A stretch of DNA of 64,000 bases from Cryptosporangium minutisporangium (lineage in GTDB: Bacteria; Actinomycetota; Actinomycetes; Mycobacteriales; Cryptosporangiaceae): positions 25,216-89,215 of the forward strand of contig NZ_BAAAYN010000031.1 in assembly GCF_039536245.1 (NCBI RefSeq), written 5' to 3'. This document shows, in pieces, positions 17,951 to 26,699 of this stretch. The position numbers were made by a program, and so were the translations under genes. How positions within the stretch are numbered: position 1 is the first letter of the stretch; each line of letters begins with the position of its first letter. Below the pieces are notes generated by a model. It did no database searches. It saw only the letters and a program-made list of their open reading frames with translations, and had not been told where the DNA came from.

Positions 17951-18886
17951 ATGCCGAGGGCCTGTGGACAGCTGACGCGGCGCGACGAGCGTTTCGCGCA
18001 CTCTCGAGTGATGCCGCGTCGCCCGCACAAGCCCGCTGCATTGCGCGGTCAGTGCTTCCTCGGTTCGGAGGCCGTGAGAGCAGGACTACTCACCCGGCGG
18101 CAGCTGTGCAGCCAGGGGTGGCGCAAGTTCGGCCACGACGTCTACGCGGACGCCGACCTGGGCGACACACATCTGGTCCGGTGCCGGGCGATCGGGTTGG
18201 TCCTGCCGAGCGGAGCGGCGATCACCGGACGGTCCGCAGCGTGTCTCGACGGATTGCCGATCGACCAGAAGGACGCCTTGGTGCATGTCCTCGCGCCGCT
18301 GGGGACCCGGTTGGAGCGCCCCCAGTGCCGCGTGGCGCGGACTGGCTGGCTCCCCCACGGGCACATCCGTCCGGGTAGCGACCCGCCGGTCACGGCCTCC
18401 ACCCGGACGGCCTGGGAGATCGCGTCCGAGTCGGATGTCGTCGAGGCAGTCGTGGCACTTGACGTGCTGTTCCGCGCGAACCGTCCGCGCCAAGAGGCGA
18501 TGGGGAGCTGGGTCGCCGCCTACCCGGACAGCGCCGCAGCGAGCGCTATCGCCCTGGCGGATGGTCGCTCCGAGTCACCGCAAGAGTCCCGAGCGCGTGT
18601 GCGCATCGTGCTGGAAGGCTTCCCGCCACCGACGCCGCAGTACGAGGTGGTGGCGAACGGGAGATTCGTCGCACGGGTCGATCTCGCGTGGCCCGAGGTG
18701 AAGGTTGCCGTGGAGTACGACGGCGCGTGGCACGCGGAGCCGGGTCAGATGGCGAAGGATCGTGCTCGCCTCAACCGGCTCATGGACGCGGGATGGACCG
18801 TGCTGCACCTGACGAGCGCAACCCTTAAGCATCCGTCGCTCTTTGCTGCGTTCTGCGCGCAACTCAGGTCTGCGCTCGGGGTGTGA
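17951..18886 (+). CDS. DUF559-type protein with Vsr/PD-(D/E)XK endonuclease fold
   Basis: Up to 311 residues. The N-terminal half resembles the winged-helix region seen in AbiEi-type and DUF559 proteins (LLTRRQLCSQGWRKFGHDVY). The C-terminal third has a nuclease-like core: Glu in SPQESRAR, then VDLAWPEVKVAVEYDG and a closing strand DAGWTVLHLT. Such proteins are very common in actinobacteria, often as scattered single genes of unknown role. It interrupts the cob cluster and is flanked by related palindromes. ATG 18011 (MPRRPHKP) is a plausible alternative start, since ATG 17951 begins just 2 nt after the hairpin. Confidence 0.75.
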   Translation: MPRACGQLTRRDERFAHSRVMPRRPHKPAALRGQCFLGSEAVRAGLLTRRQLCSQGWRKFGHDVYADADLGDTHLVRCRAIGLVLPSGAAITGRSAACLDGLPIDQKDALVHVLAPLGTRLERPQCRVARTGWLPHGHIRPGSDPPVTASTRTAWEIASESDVVEAVVALDVLFRANRPRQEAMGSWVAAYPDSAAASAIALADGRSESPQESRARVRIVLEGFPPPTPQYEVVANGRFVARVDLAWPEVKVAVEYDGAWHAEPGQMAKDRARLNRLMDAGWTVLHLTSATLKHPSLFAAFCAQLRSALGV

Positions 18887-18931
18887 CGCCATATGGACGC
18901 TACGTCGGCCGACGTAGCGTCCATATGGCGT
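18886..18931. repeat. Perfect 46-bp palindrome between convergent stop codons
   Basis: Arms of 23 bp, each containing CCATATGGACGCTACGTC, meet without a loop at 18908/18909. It begins at the last base of one stop codon and ends two bases before the cobIJ stop on the other strand. It shares its core with the hairpin at 17905-17948. A terminator role is likely; cruciform formation is possible. Confidence 0.85.
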
Positions 18932-18933
18932 TG

Positions 18934-20436
18934 TCAGCCTGGATAGCGGCGGGACGTGTAGACGGTGTGGCCGTCGGAGCGGGTTTGGGAGGAACCCACG
19001 ATCAGCAGCGTGCGCATGTCGATCTCGGACGGCTCGAGGTCGGCGAGGCGCACCACCCGCACGCTCTCGGACGAGCCGCCGACGTCCCGGCCGATCACCA
19101 CCGGGGTGTCCCCGTCCCGGTGCTTCAGCAGCAACTCCTTCGCCGCCACGATCTGGTGTCGGCGACTCTTCGACGCCGGGTTGTAGATCGCGATCACGAA
19201 GTCCGCCGCCGCAGCGGCATCCAGTCGGGCGGCGATGGTCTCCCAGGGCTTGAGCCGGTCGGACAGCGACAGGATGCAGAAGTCGTGGCCGAGCGGGGCG
19301 CCCACCCGACTGGCCACCGCCTGAGCGGCAGTGATTCCCGGTACGACCCGTACGGGCACGTGCTTCCAGCGGGGCTCCTCCGCCACTTCGAGCACCGCCG
19401 CGGCCATCGCGAACACCCCCGGATCCCCCGACGACACGACCGCGACCCGGGCCCCACGAGACGCGAGGTCCAGCGCGAACGCTGCGCGCTCGGCCTCCAC
19501 CCGGTTGTCGGACGGGTGACGCCGCTGCCGGGGATTGGCCGGCACCCGGTCGAGGTACGGCTCGTACCCGACGAGGTCGTCGGCGGCGGCCAGTGCGGCC
19601 TGGGCCTCCGGCGTCTGCCAGTCCCGCCCGCCCGGCCCCAGACCGACGACGACGACCTCCCCGACCCGCTCCGAAACCACCGCCGGAGCGGGGGCAGCCG
19701 CTGCGCCAGAAAGCCCGGGGGAGAGACGACTCGGCAGCACGGCCATCGAGAAGTACGGCACCGAGTCCGGGTCGACGTCGGCCAGTGGCGCGACCCGCTC
19801 GGACGACGTCGTCGCCCGCTCGACGTACCAGGCCTCGTCCAGACGGCCGGCCTCGGAAAGCGCCTCCCGCACCGCGCCGAACGTGCGGCCCAGTTTCATC
19901 ACGACGGCGGGATCCGGACCCGCCAGCCGGGTGGCCAGCTCCGAGGTCGGCAAGGTCCCCGGTAGCACCGTGAGTACTTCGTCCCGCTCCACCAGCGGAC
20001 GTCCGAGCACCGCGGACGCGCCGCTCACCGACGTCACGCCCGGCACGACGTGTGCCTCGTAGCGGGGCGCGAGGCGCTTGTGCAGGTGCATGTAGGAGCC
20101 GTAGAAGAACGGGTCGCCTTCGGCGAGCACGACCACGTCCCGGCCGGCGTCCAGGTGGGCGGCGAGCCTCGCTGCGCAGTCCGCGTAGAAGTCCTCCAGC
20201 GCTCCTTCGTACCCGCCCGGGTGAGCAGTTTTCTCGGTCGTCACCGGGTAGACGAGCTGCTCTTCGATCTGCCCCTCGCGCAGGTACGGGGCGGCGACCG
20301 AGCGCGCGACGCTACGTCCGTGGCGGGCGCTGTGATACGCGATCACTTCGGCGTCGGAGATCAGGCGGGCCGCCTTGACGGTGACCAGCTCCGGATCGCC
20401 CGGTCCGACACCGACGCCGTACAAACGACCGCTCAT
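18934..20436 (-). CDS. cobIJ: Fused precorrin-2 C20- and precorrin-3B C17-methyltransferase
   Basis: A 500-residue bifunctional protein. Residues 1-240 are CobI (LYGVGVGPGDPELVTVKAAR; VVVLAEGDPFFYGSYMHLHK), which methylates C20 of precorrin-2. After an Ala/Pro linker, residues 262-500 are CobJ (VVVVGLGPGGRDWQTPEA; VAVVSSGDPGVFAMAAAVLE), which methylates C17 and contracts the ring. The same fusion is known in mycobacteria. I chose ATG 20436 because GAGGA lies 6 nt upstream; GTG 20439 is one codon earlier. The start overlaps the cobH stop. Confidence 0.95.
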   Translation of the reverse strand: MSGRLYGVGVGPGDPELVTVKAARLISDAEVIAYHSARHGRSVARSVAAPYLREGQIEEQLVYPVTTEKTAHPGGYEGALEDFYADCAARLAAHLDAGRDVVVLAEGDPFFYGSYMHLHKRLAPRYEAHVVPGVTSVSGASAVLGRPLVERDEVLTVLPGTLPTSELATRLAGPDPAVVMKLGRTFGAVREALSEAGRLDEAWYVERATTSSERVAPLADVDPDSVPYFSMAVLPSRLSPGLSGAAAAPAPAVVSERVGEVVVVGLGPGGRDWQTPEAQAALAAADDLVGYEPYLDRVPANPRQRRHPSDNRVEAERAAFALDLASRGARVAVVSSGDPGVFAMAAAVLEVAEEPRWKHVPVRVVPGITAAQAVASRVGAPLGHDFCILSLSDRLKPWETIAARLDAAAAADFVIAIYNPASKSRRHQIVAAKELLLKHRDGDTPVVIGRDVGGSSESVRVVRLADLEPSEIDMRTLLIVGSSQTRSDGHTVYTSRRYPG

Positions 20437-21065
20437 CACTCTTCCTCGCTGGCCAGCGCGTTGAGCGCCCCGGCCGTCATCGCGCTGCCACCCCGGCGTC
20501 CGCGCACGATCAGGTACTCCAGCCCGAGCTCGTTCGCGGCCAGGGCGTCCTTCGACTCGGCGGCGCCCACGAAGCCCACCGGGATACCGAGCACCGCGGC
20601 CGGCCGGGGTGCACCCGCGGCGACCATGTCCAGCAGGTGGAACAGCGCCGTCGGCGCGTTGCCGATCGCGACGACCGCCCCTTCGAGCCGATCGCGCCAG
20701 AGCTCCAGGGCCGCGGCGCTGCGCGTGGTGCCCAGCGACGCCGCCAGCGCAGGCACCGAGGGATCACCGAGGGTGCAGATCACCTCGTTGGAGGCGGGCA
20801 AGCGTCGACGAGTGACGCCGGACGCGACCATCTGCGCGTCGCAGAGGATCGGCGCGCCGTCCTGCAAGGCCTTGACCGCGGCCGGTACCGCGTCGGCGGA
20901 GAACGCCAGGTCGTCGACGAGGTCGACCATGCCGCAGGAGTGGATCATCCGGACCGCCACGCGTGCGACGTCGGCCGGAAGACCGTCGAGGTCGGCTTCG
21001 GCCCGGATCATCGCGAACGACTGCCGATAGATCTCCGCCCCATCGCGGATGTACTGCCAACTCAC
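20436..21065 (-). CDS. cobH: Precorrin-8X methylmutase
   Basis: A 209-residue enzyme that moves the C11 methyl to C12, forming hydrogenobyrinate. Catalytic His42 lies in RMIHSCGM, and the blocks [29 protein letters not shown] and [11 protein letters not shown] are all present. GTG 21065 overlaps the cobG stop (GTGA), and its own stop overlaps cobIJ, so cobG-cobH-cobIJ is one operon. Confidence 0.96.
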   Translation of the reverse strand: MSWQYIRDGAEIYRQSFAMIRAEADLDGLPADVARVAVRMIHSCGMVDLVDDLAFSADAVPAAVKALQDGAPILCDAQMVASGVTRRRLPASNEVICTLGDPSVPALAASLGTTRSAAALELWRDRLEGAVVAIGNAPTALFHLLDMVAAGAPRPAAVLGIPVGFVGAAESKDALAANELGLEYLIVRGRRGGSAMTAGALNALASEEE

Positions 21066-22231
21066 TGCTTGCTCCTCCTGGCTGCCGCGACGATCGCGGG
21101 TAGCTCGTCGACGTCGTCGACCGGGAAACCGTCGACCTGGTAGCCGTCGGCCGTGGCGAGCACGTCGACGTGTACACCGACGGGATGCCCGCAGCGCCGT
21201 TCACAGCCGACGAAGTGCACCGGCGAGAGGCCCGGCGCAGGTTGGGCTACCCCGAGCGCGACCGAAGCGTCCGCGCGCACGTCCGCCAGCGACTTGGCGC
21301 AGCCGGGCAGCCCGGTGCACGCGGTCGCGGTCGCCCACGGGGACGCCGGGTCGGTGACCAGGCCGACGTCAGTCAACGCGTCCAGCGCGGAAGCACCGAC
21401 ACCCGGCAGCACGACACCGCGCCACGGAGTGACGATGATCTCGTCCCGGGCCAGCTCACCGATCCGCGCCATCTGCACGGCCGTGAGGCGCCCGAGCGGT
21501 GCGACCGCGCCGACTCCGCCGGGTGCCACCCCGATCGGTCCGGAGGCGGGCGGCGGCGGCGCGGTGACGTCCGGACGGGACAACGGCACCCCGAGCGCGT
21601 CGGCCACCCGGGCGGCGACGCGGGCCGGTCCGTCGTCCACCTCCGCCAGACGCCAGGCCCGGGACTCCTGTGCCCGGCGCTCGGCGAGGAACCCCCACGC
21701 GGCCGCCAGAAGGGCGGGAACGGCCTGGTCGACGCGGACCCGCAGACCGCAGTCGACGCCCGCCAGCAGCACCGGGACGGGGTCGGAGCCGAGCAGCACG
21801 GTCACGTCCGCACCCAGGCCCGCCACGTCCCGCGCGGAGTCCACCGCGAACAGGAAACGCCCTGGCAGTGCGGCCAGGTCCGGGGAGGCGCAGAGCTCCC
21901 GGTCGAGTCCGGTCACGACCGGACGCACGTCGCCGAGCGGAGAGGCGACGATGTTCCGCACCCGCTCGTGCGTGGCGGACGGCAACAACCCGGCGGACGC
22001 CAGGCGCATGGCCAGCGCGGTCGGGTCGGCGACGCCCCTGATCTGGACGTTCGCGCGGGAGGTCAGGTCGAGCGGGGCGTACTCCTGTAGCGCGGCCCAC
22101 TGGGTGAGGCTCACCACACCACCGGGGACCCGGATCCGCGCCAAACCGCCGTCCGCAGCCTCGTGCACCTGCAGCGCGCCTGGACAGCGGTCGGCGTCCA
22201 GGCGGCGCGGAGCGGGCACGGCGGTGGGCAT
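21062..22231 (-). CDS. cobG: Precorrin-3B synthase
   Basis: A 389-residue enzyme of the sulfite/nitrite reductase fold that uses oxygen to make precorrin-3B, the marker step of the aerobic pathway. The Fe-S ligands are visible as C-x5-C (CTGLPGC) and C-x3-C (CERRC) near the C-terminus; the ferredoxin-like half-domains hold [14 protein letters not shown] and [11 protein letters not shown] chose ATG 22231, which fits family starts; extension to 22276 adds 15 basic residues without support. It is divergent from the riboswitch-controlled cobN. Confidence 0.93.
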   Translation of the reverse strand: MPTAVPAPRRLDADRCPGALQVHEAADGGLARIRVPGGVVSLTQWAALQEYAPLDLTSRANVQIRGVADPTALAMRLASAGLLPSATHERVRNIVASPLGDVRPVVTGLDRELCASPDLAALPGRFLFAVDSARDVAGLGADVTVLLGSDPVPVLLAGVDCGLRVRVDQAVPALLAAAWGFLAERRAQESRAWRLAEVDDGPARVAARVADALGVPLSRPDVTAPPPPASGPIGVAPGGVGAVAPLGRLTAVQMARIGELARDEIIVTPWRGVVLPGVGASALDALTDVGLVTDPASPWATATACTGLPGCAKSLADVRADASVALGVAQPAPGLSPVHFVGCERRCGHPVGVHVDVLATADGYQVDGFPVDDVDELPAIVAAARRSKQ

Positions 22232-22276
22232 ACGCCGGATGCTACGTGCCACCCGGGCTACCGCAATTGGGCCCAC

Positions 22277-22305
22277 TTGACGGGAGCGACCCCGATCACC
22301 AGTGT
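22277..22305 (+). promoter_or_regulatory. Predicted promoter of the riboswitch-cobN transcript
   Basis: TTGACG at 22277-22282 and CAGTGT at 22300-22305 are separated by 17 bp, fitting a housekeeping-sigma promoter. Transcription would begin near 22312, just before the riboswitch. Confidence 0.5.
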
Positions 22306-22317
22306 TGAGAGGCCACG

Positions 22318-22460
22318 AGCGGTGTCAGGTGGAGGAAGCCGGTGAGAATCCGGCGCGGTCCCGCCACTGTCACCGGGGAGCGACCCTGCACTCCAAAGCC
22401 ACTGCGTCAGCGGGAAGGCGAGCAGGGGAGCACCGATCCGGGAGCCAGGAGACTCCGGAC
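22318..22460 (+). ncRNA. Cobalamin riboswitch upstream of cobN
   Basis: The leader shows the cobalamin aptamer signature in order: GGTG near the 5' end, GCCGGTGAGAATCCGGCGC, GTCCCGCCACTGTCACC, the B12-box-like AAAGCCACTG with GCGGGAAGGCG, and GGGAGCCAGGAGACTCC. Binding of adenosylcobalamin should lower cobN expression by termination or by hiding the ribosome-binding site GAGGA at about 22527-22531. Boundaries are approximate. Confidence 0.93.
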
Positions 22461-22538
22461 GCCGCGAGAGGCAGCGGGCACTACAGCCGTTGCCGAACCA
22501 CACGACCCGGGGCGCGGACCCCGAGTGAGGACCCCTGC

Positions 22539-25500
22539 GTGATTCTGCTGCTCTCGACCTCCGACACGGACCTGCTCTCGGCGCGGGCCAGCGGAGCTCC
22601 GTACCGCCTGGCCAACCCCGCTCGGACCAGCGTCGACGACCTGCCGGAGCTGCTCGACGGCGTCGACTTGGTCGTGGTCCGCATCCTCGGCGGACGCCGG
22701 GCGTGGGAGGAAGGCTTGGACGCGCTGCTGGCCGGGCCGCGGCCGGTCGTCGTACTCGGGGGCGAGATCGCGCCGGACGCGGACCTGATGCAGCTGTCCA
22801 GCGTGCCGGCGGGCGTTGCGGCGGAGGCCCACGGGTACCTCGCCCAGGGCGGCGCGGCGAACTTGGAGCAGCTCCACAACTTCCTGAGCGACACGGTCCT
22901 GCTCACCGGCCTCGGCTTCGCGCCTCCCGTCGACACCCCGACCTGGGGTGTCCTCGAGCGCCAACCGCGGACCGCAACCGATCCCACGCCGACCCCGGTG
23001 GGAGAAGGTCCTGCCGCAGAGACCACAACGAGGTACGGAACCTCAGCAGACGTTCGGAGACGTACTGGTCCGTGCATCGGTGTCCTGTACTACCGAGCGC
23101 ACCACGTCGCCGGGAACACCTCGTTCGTCGAGGCGTTGTGTGACGCGATCGAGGACGCAGGCGGCCAGGCGCTCCCGGTGTTCTGCGCCTCGCTCCGAGC
23201 GGCGCCGGCCGAGCTGCTGCGCACGCTGGAGCGCGCCGACGCCCTGGTCGTGACCGTGCTCGCGGCCGGCGGCACGAAGCCCGCCACCGTCAGCGCCGGC
23301 GGCGACGACGACGCCTGGGACGTGGGCGCGCTCGCCGCGCTCGACGTCCCGATCCTGCAGGGTCTGTGCCTGACCAGCAGCCGCGAGACCTGGGCGGCGA
23401 ACGACGACGGCCTGAGCCCGCTGGACAACGCGACCCAGGTCGCGATCCCGGAGTTCGACGGCCGGATCATCACGGTCCCGTTCTCGTTCAAAGAGATCGA
23501 CGCCGACGGGCTGACCGTCTACGTCGCCGACCCCGAGCGGGCCGCCCGGGTGGCCGGCATCGCGGTGAAGCACGGTGCGCTGCGGCACATCCCGGCCGCC
23601 GAGAAACGCATCGCGCTGATGCTCTCCGCCTACCCCACGAAGCACGCCCGGGTGGGCAACGCGGTCGGCCTGGACACGCCGAAGTCCGCGGTGAAGCTGC
23701 TGCAGGCCTTGGCGGACGCCGGGTACTTCCTCGGAGACGGCCTCCCGGGCGTGGAGGCGCAGGACGGCGACGCGCTGATCCACGCGCTGATCAAGGCCGG
23801 CGGGCACGACACCGCCTGGCTCACCGAGGAGCAGCTCGCGTCGAACCCGGTCCGGATCCCGGCCGCGACCTACCGCGCGTACTTCGAGTCCCTCGACGAA
23901 GATCTGCAGCGGAAGATGCTCGAGCACTGGGGCGAGCCGCCGGGTGAGCTCTACGTCCACGACGGCGACATCGTGCTGGCCGCCCTGCGCGCCGGGAACG
24001 TCGTCGTGATGATCCAGCCGCCGCGTGGTTTCGGCGAGAACCCGGTCGCGATCTACCACGACCCGGACCTCCCGCCGAGCCATCACTACCTGGCCGCCTA
24101 CCGTTGGCTGGCCGCCGAGTTCGGCGCAGATGCCGTCGTCCACCTGGGCAAACACGGCAACCTGGAGTGGCTGCCCGGCAAGACCGTCGGAATGTCCGCC
24201 GCCGACGGTTCCGACGCCGCGCTCGGTGATCTGCCGCTGATCTACCCGTTCCTAGTCAATGACCCGGGCGAGGGCACGCAGGCCAAGCGGCGCACGCACG
24301 CCACGCTGGTCGATCACCTGGTGCCCCCGATGGCCCGCGCCGAAAGCTACGGCGACATCGCCCGGCTGGAGCAGCTGCTCGACGAGCACGCGAACATCGC
24401 GGCGCTCGACCCGGCCAAGCTGCCCGCGATCCGCGCCCAGATCTGGACGCTGATCCAGGCCGCGCGTCTCGACCACGACCTGGGCCTCGGCGACCGCCCG
24501 CACGACGCGGAGTTCGACGATTTCATCCTGCACGTCGACGGGTGGCTGTGCGAGGTCAAGGACGTGCAGATCCGGGACGGGCTGCACGTGCTGGGGCTCG
24601 CGCCGGAGGGCGAGGCGCGGGTCAACCTGGTGCTCGCGATGCTCCGCGCCCGGCAGATGTGGGCGGGTCAGGTGGCGGCCCTGCCGGGTCTCCGTGAGGC
24701 GCTCGGCCTCTCCGAGGCCGGCGACGAGGCTCGCGTCGACGTCGACGCGATCGACGCGATCGCACGCTCCCTGGTCGCGGAGATGGACGTGCGCGGCTGG
24801 GATCCCGCCGTCGCAGCCGAGGTCACTGCGTCAATTCTGGACGCGACGCCGAGCGCCGCCGCAGACGCGGACCGGGCGCTCGTCACGCGGGTGCTGGAGT
24901 TCGCGGCGAACGAGGTGGTGCCGCGGCTGAGCAAGACCACCGACGAGCTGGACCACGTGCTGCACGCCCTGGACGGCGGTTACGTCCCGGCGGGCCCGTC
25001 CGGCTCACCGCTGCGCGGTCTGATCAACACGCTGCCGACCGGCCGCAACTTCTACTCGGTCGACCCGAAGGCGGTGCCCAGCCGGCTGGCCTGGGAGACC
25101 GGCTCCGCGATGGCCGACTCGCTGCTCGCCCGCTACCGGGAAGAGGTCGGCGACTGGCCGCGCTCGGTCGGGCTCTCGATCTGGGGCACCTCGGCGATGC
25201 GCACCGCCGGGGACGACATCGCCGAGGTTCTCGCGCTGCTCGGCGTCCGCCCGGTGTGGGACGAGGCCTCGCGGCGGGTGAACGGACTCGAGGTCATTCC
25301 GGCGAGCGAACTCCAAAGGCCCCGCGTCGACGTCACGATCCGGATCAGCGGCTTCTTCCGGGACGCGTTCCCGCATGTCGTCGCGATGCTGGACGACGCC
25401 GTGCAGCTGGTCGCGGCGCTCGACGAGCCGGACAACTACGTCCGGGAGCACGTCCGCGCGGACCTGGCCGACCACGGCGACGAGCGGCGCGCGACCATGC

Positions 25501-26216
25501 GCCTGTTCGGCTCGAAGCCGGGCGCCTACGGTGCCGGGCTGCTGCAGGCGATCGACAGCCGCACCTGGCGCGACGACAAGGACCTGGCCGAGGTCTACGC
25601 GGTCTGGGGCGGGTTCGCGTACGGGCGCGGCCTGGACGGCGTCCCGGCCCGGCCGGACATGGAGAGCGCGTACAAGCGGATAAACGTCGCCGCGAAGAAC
25701 GTCGACACGGCTGAGCACGACATCGCCGACTCCGACGACTACTTCCAGTACCACGGCGGCATGATCGCGACGGTCCGCGCGCTGACCGGGCAGGCCCCGA
25801 AGGCGTACATCGGCGACAGCACCCGCCCGGACGCCGTCCGCACCCGCAGCCTGCACGAGGAGACCGCGCGGGTGTTCCGGGCCCGGGTGGTCAACCCGCG
25901 GTGGATCGAGGCGATGCGGCGGCACGGGTACAAGGGCGCGTTCGAGTTGGCGGCGACCGTCGACTACCTGTTCGGCTACGACGCCACGGCCGGCGTCGTC
26001 GCGGACTGGATGTACGAGAACCTGGCCGCGACGTACGCGCTCGACCCCGAGAACCAGAAGTTCTTCACCGAGTCGAACCCGTGGGCGCTGCACGCGATCA
26101 CCGAGCGGCTGCTCGAGGCCGCGAACCGCGGGATGTGGGAGCACCCGGCGGACGAGACGCTGGCGGCGCTGCAGGAGCTGTACCTCGCCACCGAGGGTGA
26201 CCTCGAGGACGAGTGA
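22539..26216 (+). CDS. cobN: Cobaltochelatase subunit CobN
   Basis: A 1225-residue large subunit of the ATP-dependent aerobic cobaltochelatase, which inserts Co(II) into hydrogenobyrinate a,c-diamide with CobS and CobT. The family region begins near residue 180 (IGVLYYRAHHVAGNTSFVEA). Conserved blocks include KHGNLEWLPGKTVGMS and NTLPTGRNFYSVDPKAVP. GTG 22539 has GAGGA 7 nt upstream and follows the riboswitch; upstream frame extension would run through the aptamer. It is the only gene here directly behind the riboswitch. CobS/CobT are not in the window. Confidence 0.95.
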   Translation: MILLLSTSDTDLLSARASGAPYRLANPARTSVDDLPELLDGVDLVVVRILGGRRAWEEGLDALLAGPRPVVVLGGEIAPDADLMQLSSVPAGVAAEAHGYLAQGGAANLEQLHNFLSDTVLLTGLGFAPPVDTPTWGVLERQPRTATDPTPTPVGEGPAAETTTRYGTSADVRRRTGPCIGVLYYRAHHVAGNTSFVEALCDAIEDAGGQALPVFCASLRAAPAELLRTLERADALVVTVLAAGGTKPATVSAGGDDDAWDVGALAALDVPILQGLCLTSSRETWAANDDGLSPLDNATQVAIPEFDGRIITVPFSFKEIDADGLTVYVADPERAARVAGIAVKHGALRHIPAAEKRIALMLSAYPTKHARVGNAVGLDTPKSAVKLLQALADAGYFLGDGLPGVEAQDGDALIHALIKAGGHDTAWLTEEQLASNPVRIPAATYRAYFESLDEDLQRKMLEHWGEPPGELYVHDGDIVLAALRAGNVVVMIQPPRGFGENPVAIYHDPDLPPSHHYLAAYRWLAAEFGADAVVHLGKHGNLEWLPGKTVGMSAADGSDAALGDLPLIYPFLVNDPGEGTQAKRRTHATLVDHLVPPMARAESYGDIARLEQLLDEHANIAALDPAKLPAIRAQIWTLIQAARLDHDLGLGDRPHDAEFDDFILHVDGWLCEVKDVQIRDGLHVLGLAPEGEARVNLVLAMLRARQMWAGQVAALPGLREALGLSEAGDEARVDVDAIDAIARSLVAEMDVRGWDPAVAAEVTASILDATPSAAADADRALVTRVLEFAANEVVPRLSKTTDELDHVLHALDGGYVPAGPSGSPLRGLINTLPTGRNFYSVDPKAVPSRLAWETGSAMADSLLARYREEVGDWPRSVGLSIWGTSAMRTAGDDIAEVLALLGVRPVWDEASRRVNGLEVIPASELQRPRVDVTIRISGFFRDAFPHVVAMLDDAVQLVAALDEPDNYVREHVRADLADHGDERRATMRLFGSKPGAYGAGLLQAIDSRTWRDDKDLAEVYAVWGGFAYGRGLDGVPARPDMESAYKRINVAAKNVDTAEHDIADSDDYFQYHGGMIATVRALTGQAPKAYIGDSTRPDAVRTRSLHEETARVFRARVVNPRWIEAMRRHGYKGAFELAATVDYLFGYDATAGVVADWMYENLAATYALDPENQKFFTESNPWALHAITERLLEAANRGMWEHPADETLAALQELYLATEGDLEDE

Positions 26217-26219
26217 GGC

Positions 26220-26522
26220 TCAGCGGGCGGCGCGGTCGCTGAACCGCCGGACCGGGTCCACGACGTTCAGCAACGTGGAGCTGCACTCGGCCAGCGCGCC
26301 CTGCACTGCCCGCAGCTCCTCGGCGGACGGCCCGGCCACGTCCTCGACCGCTTTCGCCATCTCCGCGGCCGAGGACGAGAGCTGCAAGGTCGTCACGGCG
26401 AGCGCCCGCAGGATCGCGGGCGCGTCGACGAGGACGTCCGACTGAAGTACTCGTGCTAGCGCAGTCGCGTCACTACTCAGAGTATTGGCCAACTCCGTGA
26501 CGGCGTCCCGCGCGACATTCAT
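26220..26522 (-). CDS. Small helical protein of unknown function
   Basis: A 100-residue protein predicted to be almost wholly alpha-helical (LANTLSSDATALARVLQSDV; AAEMAKAVEDVAGPSAEELR). It has no signal peptide, membrane segment or Cys cluster, and I recognise no family. It lies tail-to-tail with cobN, 3 bp from its stop, so a terminator for cobN must lie within this gene. Codon use is like that of its neighbours. A WXG-like or regulatory role cannot be judged from sequence. Confidence 0.55.
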   Translation of the reverse strand: MNVARDAVTELANTLSSDATALARVLQSDVLVDAPAILRALAVTTLQLSSSAAEMAKAVEDVAGPSAEELRAVQGALAECSSTLLNVVDPVRRFSDRAAR

Positions 26523-26699
26523 GCAGCGATAGTGCCTCGTGAGTGCTACACCGCGCGCCCCTCAAACGGTGGGCATAAGCCGCGAATCGTCGTGGTTGTC
26601 CGGGAGGTGGGAGGCCTGGTGGGCGGTCGGCGTGCCGCGAGGGAGACTGCATACGGTCGAACGGCTGACCAGCCATGACACGTCCGACGAGGGAGGCCC

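Noticed and set aside
22302..22538. In-frame extension of cobN upstream of GTG 22539
   Set aside because: It would translate the cobalamin aptamer, and GTG 22539 has a proper ribosome-binding site.
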